DNA of 64,000 nucleotides from Actinostola sp. cb2023 (Eukaryota; Cnidaria; Anthozoa; Actiniaria; Actinostolidae): NCBI GenBank assembly GCA_033675265.1, contig JAUJYZ010000902.1, positions 62,001 through 126,000 of the forward strand. Direction: 5' to 3'. The notes beneath the pieces were generated by a model. It saw nothing but the letters and a program-made list of their open reading frames with translations. It was not told the origin of the DNA and did not search any database. Of the stretch, positions 57,695 through 64,000 are shown piece by piece (within the stretch, counting starts at the first letter, position 1; each line of letters opens with the position of its first letter). Position numbers and translations under genes: made by a program.

Positions 57695-57845
57695 TAGAGT
57701 GATTCCAATAAACATGGGAACTACTAATTAGTTGTCAGTGTTTATTAGATGCAAAGAAACAAAAGAAAACAAAACAGTGAGTGTCTGATACAATGTAACT
57801 GTATTGGTGGAGTTAGTAATGCCCATGTTTATTGAAATCACTCTA
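57695..57845. mobile_element. TAGAGTGATT-family MITE
   Basis: 151 bp, third close copy of the family at 17370 and 35588, with CATGGGAAC replacing CCTGGGCAC in the left arm and a compensating CATG in the right arm. Confidence 0.8.
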
Positions 57846-58049
57846 AAAAAAAGAAATATCAAATACATGTAGAGTGCAAACACTATAATGTCAATTAGAC
57901 AATAACAGAACGGTTTTCTCTGACTGGTTGAAAACACATGGATCTTTACATTGCTCCAATATATTGCACTACCAAATGAGGTTCAGTCTCATTTCAGTTT
58001 ACCAAAATAATCTTATTCCATTTTGGTTTAGTTTATTATTATTATTATA

Positions 58050-58578
58050 TACAGTCAATCCCAAAAAGGTTGTCCAGAAGATATACACATATACACATAT
58101 AGCTATCACGTGACAGTATATACGGAATACATTAACTCCAGGTTCCCTTATTAGTAATCAGCTTTTGGCTACATTATTCAGTATATAAAATCAACACTTT
58201 AAGACCTTTTTAACCTTTTTGATGTGTTCTGTATATACATGTACGGTCACGTGATAGTTATACAGTCATTCTCAAAACGGTTGTCCAGATGAAAAGACTA
58301 CAATACTACAATAAAGTCACGTGATTCATTATGCATTCGATTTTTTCGCGTGGAATTTCAATTTGAGATGCAAAAGTACACTGCATTGTGAGAACTGAAT
58401 GTAATGCGCGCTGGTATCAACTCGCAGTTCCGCGTGCAGAAATTGTAAACATAATGAATCACGTGACTTTATTGTAGTATTGTAGTCATTTCATCTGGAC
58501 AACCTTTTTGAGAATGACTGTATGTGTACATGTATATATGTGTATATATTCTGGACAACTTTTTTTGGATTGACTGTA
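58050..58578. mobile_element. Tc1/mariner-like MITE, outer
   Basis: Ends TACAGTCAATCCCAAAAAGG and its inverse (CAACTTTTTTTGGATTGACTGTA). TA at both ends and the CAGT start fit Tc1/mariner-type ends. It contains a second member of the same family. Confidence 0.65.
58261..58522. mobile_element. Tc1/mariner-like MITE, nested inner copy
   Basis: Ends TACAGTCATTCTCAAAACGG / CCTTTTTGAGAATGACTGTA with further inverted arms (GTCCAGATGAAA and the CACGTGA region). It lies wholly within 58050-58578. Confidence 0.7.
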
Positions 58579-58585
58579 TCATTAA

Positions 58586-58621
<36 letters not shown>
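58579..58621. repeat. (ATT)n microsatellite
   Basis: About 12 uninterrupted ATT units. Confidence 0.9.
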
Positions 58622-58789
58622 GTTACCTTTTACACAGTAACAGTTTCAGTATTGTTCCAGTATTTATCAACCCTTGTTGATCAGCTGGAACTTGATTTAT
58701 GAATATAAACAAAGTTGTAGAAGGCTTTTCTGTTTTGCTTGTTCTGTGTAAGACAGGCCATGTATTGTACTTACATGAGTAAAGTAAAG

Positions 58790-59566
58790 TACTCTTTTTC
58801 ACAGTGTTATAAAATTCCTTTAACCATTGAATTTTACTTATAATGGAATACACAGACACAGCCCATACTAGTGTACTTGCTAGTTTCCATGTAAGTTAAG
58901 TACTCTTTTTCACAGTGTTATAGATTTCCTTTAACCATTGAATTTTACTTATAATAGAAGACACAGACGCAGCCCATACTAGTGTACTTGCTAGTTTCCA
59001 TGTAAGTTAAGTACTCTTTTTCACGGTGTTATAGATTTCCTTTAACCATTGAATTTTACTTATAATAGAAGACACAGACGCAGCCCATACTAGTGTACTT
59101 GCTAGTTTCCATGTAAATTAAGTACTCTTTTTCACGGTGTTATAGACTTCCTTTAACCATTGAATTTTACTTATAATAGAAGACACAGACGCAGCCCATA
59201 CTAGTGTACTTGCTAGTTTCCATGTAAGTTAAGTACTCTTTTTCACGGTGTTATAGACTTCCTTTAACCATTGAATTTTACTTATAATAGAAGACACAGA
59301 CGCAACCCATACTAGTGTGCTTGCTAGTTTCCATGTAAGTTAAGTAGTCTTTTTCACGGTGTTATAGACTTCCTTTAACCATTGAATTTTACTTATAATA
59401 TAAGACACAGACGCAGCCCATACTAGTGTACTTGCTAGTTTCCATGTAAGTTAAGTACGCTTTTTCACGGTGTTATAGACTTCCTTTAACCATTGAATTT
59501 TACTTATAATAGAAGACACAGACGCAGCCCATACTAGTGTACTTGCTAGTTTCCATGTAAGTTAGT
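58790..59566. repeat. 111-bp minisatellite, seven copies
   Basis: Unit starts TACTCTTTTTCACGGTGTTA; copies begin at 58790, 58901, 59012, 59123, 59234, 59345 and 59456. Later copies are almost identical. Each unit holds TTTTACTTATAATAGAAGAC, whose inverse appears at 59589-59608 inside the end of the small gene, so the array runs into that ORF. Confidence 0.92.
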
Positions 59567-60170
59567 AACTGACACATACAGTTTCTTGTCTTCTATTATA
59601 AGTAAAATTAATGGGACATTTTTTGGTGATCAGGACTGCAGCTCTTCCCTTTACTCTGCTGACAAACTTCCCATCTTCCTTGACTCTCTGGAAATTGCGT
59701 TTCTTGAGACAATTTATACCACCAATTCTTACTGGAGATAATACTTTCTTGGCAGTTTTGGTGGTATAAATTGTCAGTTCAATGGTTCGCTGCGTCGTCT
59801 TCATATCTCCACCGTATCCCACAACCAGCATACAAATATGGCGGAAGATTGACCATGGTATAAACACTGTAGTCGGGGGCAGGAGTCCGGTGTTCTTGGA
59901 CCTTCCAAGTTTGGACTGCATCGATAAGCCAATGTGCTTCAGATACGAGTCCACCATTGGGCCTGCAAGCTCGAGTTTGTTGAGCATTCGCTCCTCCATT
60001 ATAGGGTCAAGGTCTCGCATGCCGTAATCTGGTTTCGTCTTCGCCTTATTTACCATCCCCAGCCATTTCTCTTCTACCGTAGACTTCATGAAGACAACAG
60101 ACCGGTTCCAAAAGGTTTCATCGCGCTCTGTTTCTCCAGTTTTTCCTCCGAGATTCAAAGGTTCCGCCAT
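59562..60170 (-). CDS. Element B accessory protein (ORF2)
   Basis: 202 aa from ATG 60170 (MAEPLNLGGKTGETERDETF). The longer upstream ORF reads into the terminal region. It is homologous to element A ORF2 through FWNRSVVFMK, VEEKWLGMV, KPDYGM, LNKLELAGPMVDSYLKHIG, VFIPWSIFRHI, VGYGGDMKT and GRAAVLIT. It is shorter at the C-terminus; the last ~15 residues derive from sequence inverted relative to the adjacent minisatellite, so the natural end may have been lost. No known domain. Function inferred only from its conserved partnership with ORF1. Confidence 0.7.
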   Translation of the reverse strand: MAEPLNLGGKTGETERDETFWNRSVVFMKSTVEEKWLGMVNKAKTKPDYGMRDLDPIMEERMLNKLELAGPMVDSYLKHIGLSMQSKLGRSKNTGLLPPTTVFIPWSIFRHICMLVVGYGGDMKTTQRTIELTIYTTKTAKKVLSPVRIGGINCLKKRNFQRVKEDGKFVSRVKGRAAVLITKKCPINFTYNRRQETVCVSY

Positions 60171-60499
60171 TTTGAATTGATGGTGAAGTGAGCCCAGTAT
60201 AGATATCATATATGAAGTACCTACCGAGCTCAGGGGAAAATCTGCTGACAATATGTGAGCCCGCACAAATTGGAGGAAATCTGGGTTCCAGTGACCAGCG
60301 TGAAATAAATAAAATTAACTGAATTAATATAAAACAATATAGAAATAACATTGCACACATTTAGTGTTTGTAGTCTACTGGTACAGTGCAAACAATAAAG
60401 CTGTGAATAATTTGACTAACTAAATTAGTACTAAATGGTGAAAAACCCTTTGTTTTCTATCGTTTTGGGTTTATTTTCTGCACTGTAAGCTTTAACATT

Positions 60500-62092
60500 T
60501 TATCTGCATGCAATACAAATTGATTTTTCAAATAGCTCACATGCTTCTTCTGGAGAATTGGGGGTATTGAAAGTTTTCATTTTCCATAGTGAAATGAAAA
60601 TACTCATAGTACAAACTGCATTCAGAATGACATTCATCATAGTCTTCAACATGTTGCTCCATTTCATTAATGTTTCCCCTAGACACTTTAACCTATACAG
60701 GATACAGGACATCTGGAATGCCTGGAACAGTTCCAGATCCAGATTGCCGAATCCTGTGTGTTCCAATTAAACTTGACTTGATCAAGGTCTTCTTGAATCA
60801 CTGCCTGGAAGTACAACCATAAACATTCTGTGTGTATTTCGTTTCCTATATCTAAAACTCCAATATTGACCATATGTTTAAATAGATCAATCCACCATGA
60901 AGACCTGTTCTTCTCAAAAAGGACCACCAACACTCTAAACGGTTTCTTGGTGAAGTACCATAACGGTGGGCTCTTTCCCCAGCAAATTCATAATTTCCAT
61001 TTTGTCTGAAATATGATTGCATTGCGACCATGATACCATTTTCTGTTCCACAGTCTGTACATACAAGAATTGGACAACCAGAATTTTCTTTGATACAGTC
61101 CAGATAGAATCTTGCAGGAAATTCAGGTTTATTATTTGATCTTGACACTTCCAGCCAAATAATTTTCCTGCTGTAACCAATGGCTCCATGGATGGGAAAG
61201 CCATAGGGCTTTAATTTGTCATACCCTTCAATAAAAAATGTAAGCTTATAAACTTAAGATAAATATTTGGTCAAAAATAAAGCGGAATGGGGCTAGCTAT
61301 TACATGCAATGGTCTTTTATACGCGATTTCATGTATAAGACTTTATAATTAGCCATTTCAAAAATGAGTGGAAAACTGGGAACGAGTTTTTATAATTAAT
61401 CTAATTAAGAAATTAAGAAATGAAGTAGCAACTGAACTGCAGACATTCAAAAACTGCAAAAATTACAAAGAAATGTATGGTTACGATGGACACTTGTCCC
61501 CTGTAACATACATTTCTTTGTAATTTTTGAGATGTTTGGAAAGCTGTTACTCGTTCAATATCTAACTAAAACTATCGAAACTTTGTAAACTGACTAATTC
61601 TGATATGCTCGTTCTTCTTCGTTTTTAATTAGATTAATTATAAAAACTCGTTCCCAGTCCTCCGCTCGTTTTTGAAATGGGTAATTATTAGCTCACCATC
61701 AACATGCCAGCAGAAATTAGGACCATGACTTCTATATGTTCGCCTTCTTAACCTTCTGTGTTTCCTCTGACGTGTCCCTTCAGGATTGAGCTCCAGAAGA
61801 ATGTCAGCGACTTGTTGTCTTGGGACATGAATGTGGTGGTTCAATCTAAGGGAATGCCATACCGCTCTATATCCCAAAAGCACCCCAGGTCCTGCAATTT
61901 CTTGTTGGATTATTTCTCGAAGTTTTTGCTCTTCGATATTCACTCCCCTTGAAATACCATAATCTTGAAGACGTCGTTTCAAGGTCGATAAACTTATTCG
62001 AATTCCGTGATGGTGATTTAGAAAATCGAGTATTACATTGTTTCATAACCAAGATGAAAGTAATGCCCAAGTAAAGTCTTGTCAACCTCCAT
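60500..62092 (-). pseudogene. Integrase-core (rve-type) DNA transposase
   Basis: Exon 1 (62092-61697) starts MEVDKTLLGHYFHLGYE, changes frame near 62045, and has an HTH region (LSTLKRRLQDYGISRGVN) and FCWHVDG (first catalytic Asp) at a GTGAGC donor. Exon 2, from 61225, continues GYDKLKPYGFPIHGAIGYSR in phase, with SRSNNKPEFPARFYLDCI, LVCTDCGTENGIMVAMQSYF (second Asp) and RLECWWSFLRRT (Glu). It then shifts near 60915 to SSWWIDLFKHMVNIGVLD and on to HTECLWLYFQ. This is the integrase-core family found as IS3EU-like or related transposons (family name from memory, unverified). Frameshifts make it a pseudogene although the DDE triad is visible. Confidence 0.7.
61346..61687. mobile_element. MITE in the integrase-core gene intron
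   Basis: Ends TAATTAGCCATTTCAAAAA and its near-inverse. Inner arms GGGAACGAGTTTTTATAATT and TACATTTCTTTGTAATTTTT are also inverted. About 342 bp within the intron 61226-61696. Confidence 0.75.
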
Positions 62093-62182
62093 CTTGAATC
62101 AAGTCGACCAAGGCACTGGTTACTAGTCTTGATTACGCGCATGGTCAGTATTTTTTTTATTCCTCATTTGCATACTTTTTTG

Positions 62183-62300
62183 TTTGCAGCAGGATTTTAG
62201 TTTGCAGCAGGATTTTAGTTAGCAGCAGGATTTTAGTTTGCAGCAGGATTTTAGTTTGCGGCAGGAGTTTAGTTTGCAGCAGGATTTTAGATTGCAGTAA
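62183..62300 (+). repeat. 18-bp tandem repeat
   Basis: About 6.5 copies of TTTGCAGCAGGATTTTAG with single-base variants. Confidence 0.92.
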
Positions 62301-62523
62301 CCTTTTTGGTTGAATGCTTAAACTTGGTTGCATTCATCGGCCCAAAATTTTAATATCAATGACATTTTGTTACTTTGTTTGTCTTTATTTTTTATTTTTA
62401 CGCTGACCCTTCTGGGCCACCGCACCACTGAGCATATGGTCACTAAGCATGCTGAATCGTCCAACGAATGCCCGCTGAAGGGCGAGTCTTCTACAAAGGA
62501 AGTGAAGTCAGACTGACTACCAG

Positions 62524-63110
62524 TTGCGTCTACTGGAATTTGTACACTCTTTAGACCATGACAATGTGTGCGTGAGAACTTCGGAATTTTCGCCAGTGCA
62601 TGATCAGTGTTTTCAATCTTTGGTTGATGTTCTTGACACTGTGATCGAGAATGCCGATGTGCTTCCGACAGCGCATGAACAAGTTTTAGGTGACGTTCGT
62701 AGTTCTGGTTTGGTACATGGCATTGACTGTGCCTTTCAGGACATTGTTGACATGCATGAAAGAGTTCGGGTTACGGCTTTGCCGAATTTCAAGGGATGTC
62801 GAATTCCTGTTCCTTCAAGACAGCACATTTATTTATTCTTGGAAACTTTATCTACAGGATTATTATGATAACATTATATGTGAGTTTTTAGAGCTTGGTT
62901 GGCCTTTGGATTATCATCGAAGCACCGTTCCTGTAAGTGATCATCGAAATCATTGGGGTACCATGCAGTATGCCATAGCGGTGTATAATTATTTACAAAC
63001 GGAAATCGAACAGGGAGCTGTCCATTCCATGTTAATCCTTTCACTAGTGACATTGCAGTTTCACCAATCAGCATCGTCCCAAAAAGGAATCCGTAGGAGT
63101 GAGCAGAGGA
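62524..63110 (+). pseudogene. DIRS-like reverse transcriptase, N-terminal fragment
   Basis: LPNFKGCRIPVPSRQHIY, then after a frame change near 62845 YDNIICEFLELGWPLDYH, NHWGTMQYAIAVYNYLQTEI and, in a third frame, GPFHVNPFTSDIAVSPISIV. This order (N-x-x-G-A/C-R-I-P...Y-D-x-x-I-x-x-F-L-x-x-G-W-P...G-P-F-x-x-x-P-F) precedes the RT palm in DIRS-type retroelements of invertebrates (recall). The catalytic YxDD lies outside what is preserved. Broken by several frame changes. Confidence 0.5.
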
Positions 63111-63177
63111 AGAGATGGTGGAGGATACATCTACCATCCATTGAAACGTCAATGTCAAATAAGACAAACAAGAGACA

Positions 63178-63805
63178 GTGATGGCCCATGAAGCTGGAGG
63201 TGACAAAAATCACCCAGTGACTTCAGTTGACAGGTCCATGATTCAAACTTCTCTAGAAAGCCCAAAAGATGTTCTAAAAACAAGGTTAAAACATCTAGAA
63301 ATGAAATCCACTTTATTAGAGAAGAGCGAAAAAACATTGAAAAGAGAAATGTCAAAAGTTAAGCAGCAAAATCGAAAACTTGAAGAAGCCCTCTCACAAC
63401 GCCGTCGAACGGAATCAAGAAATGCCCATGCCTCTTCACACACAACCAAGTCTACTGTGGACGCAGTGAATATGATCCATCCTGACGAGTTACAAAGATA
63501 ATCTGTCTGGTATTGGAGAGTGCAGCTTGTACCGCTTTAAGCGCACAGGAAATTTGGTAATTATAAAGAGCATGAAACAAAAACAACCTGATGCAGTGAT
63601 TCGTGAAGCACGAGCCATGCAGTCAGTTACCAGCCAGGATTTCCTTTTGTCTATGGGGTTTCAGCTTACTCAACCTGCTTACATTATAGTTATGCAATTC
63701 ATTGCCAGCTATGAATCGAAAAGATCATGTATAACGTTGTGGCGACAATTTCAAACTTTCAGTACATTTTGGAAACAAAATAGATCGCTTTCAGGCAATC
63801 ACTGA
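63178..63805 (+). pseudogene. Coiled-coil / protein kinase-like fragment
   Basis: The first frame has a coiled coil (DVLKTRLKHLEMKSTLLEKS to MSKVKQQNRKLEEALSQRRR). After a one-base shift near 63495 it reads YKDNLSGIGECSLYRFKRTG, LVIIKSMKQKQPDAVIREAR and AMQSVTS. This resembles a kinase N-lobe: a glycine loop GxGxC, the VxIK lysine and the alpha-C Glu. A further frame change follows near 63655 and no catalytic loop (HRD) or DFG is seen before 63800. It may continue past the window or be a fragment. Confidence 0.4.
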
Positions 63806-64000
63806 CATTATTTAATGTATATTATTATAAACGAAATACTAAGGAAAAGAAAAACAAAGCCGAAATTATCCCAACCAACTCATAGAATATGATATCTTAA
63901 CAAATCCGCATGACATTGCTAACAAGTTTAACAATATTACTTAACGTTATCAATGTTGACCGAATACATCTCAAAAAGCCGAAAGTACCAACCTGGAGAA

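Larger units (their letters stand above)
51963..60302. mobile_element. Element B: two-gene transposon with CACGCTGG ends
   Basis: Starts CACGCTGG (51963-51970) and ends CCAGCGTG (60295-60302). The flanks match for 7 bp (AAATAAA), so at least a 3-bp AAA duplication as in element A. It carries the large gene (+, 52573-56503) and the small gene (-, 60170-59562) in the same convergent arrangement as A, with the small gene starting 132 bp from its end. MITEs and a minisatellite enlarge the middle. The ends are shorter and more diverged from each other than those of A. Confidence 0.65.

Noticed and set aside
58790..59566. CRISPR-like or centromeric satellite array
   Set aside because: Seven head-to-tail 111-bp copies with no unique spacers; too short and local for a centromeric satellite.

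Overview
The window looks like a repeat-dense stretch of a eukaryotic, almost certainly metazoan, genome. It is AT-rich, has spliceosomal introns (GTAAG donors, pyrimidine-AG acceptors), and carries animal-type transposable elements: Kolobok, PIF/Harbinger, THAP-linked DDE, CACTA/Tnp2-like, DIRS-like RT, and Ty3-like gag. The mixture resembles what I know of cnidarian genomes, stony corals especially, but that is inference; sponge or mollusc cannot be excluded. I found no convincing single-copy host housekeeping gene, no tRNA or rRNA, and no CRISPR or other prokaryotic feature.

Layout. 1-2.4 kb: a broken gene with a RING-like finger and a papain-like domain, split by a MITE with 9-bp target duplications. 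4.3-24 kb: a broken multi-exon zinc-finger gene of a repetitive family, split by a 14-kb Kolobok transposon (TTAA duplications). That Kolobok is itself split by a 7.5-kb TTAA element with ~0.94-kb inverted repeats and its own large transposase gene, which carries a MITE in an intron. 24-26.5 kb: a RecQ-like helicase pseudogene (minus). 27.3-29.5 kb: a compact gag-only LTR retrotransposon with near-identical LTRs. 29.5-32.5 kb: MITEs and one unrecognised exon. 32.6-42.2 kb: a THAP/DDE_Tnp_4 transposase gene cut in two by a nested stack that includes element A. 43.2-47.1 kb: a Tnp2-like transposase (minus) cut by a complete Harbinger (15-bp TIRs, ATA duplication). 47.9-48.3 kb: a tandem repeat with two hammerhead-ribozyme motifs (retrozyme-like). 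47.7-50.8 kb: decayed HECT-like exons. 52-60.3 kb: element B. 60.5-62.1 kb: an integrase-core transposase pseudogene. 62.5-63.8 kb: DIRS-like RT and kinase-like fragments.

The most notable system is the pair A (33692-40803) and B (51963-60302). Both have short inverted ends beginning CACG(A/C)TGG, apparent 3-bp target duplications, and the same two convergent genes. One is a ~1000-aa protein with an N-terminal Cys/His motif, coiled coil, C2H2 finger and SAP domain. The other is a ~200-235-aa partner starting just inside the opposite end. In A, the terminal-repeat sequence also occurs three times in frame inside the large gene. B has an apparently intact two-exon large gene; A has one frameshift. 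I read these as a little-described two-gene DNA transposon, possibly CACTA/CMC-like from its ends. The second notable find is the hammerhead pair at 47.97 and 48.20 kb, spaced 235 bp apart.
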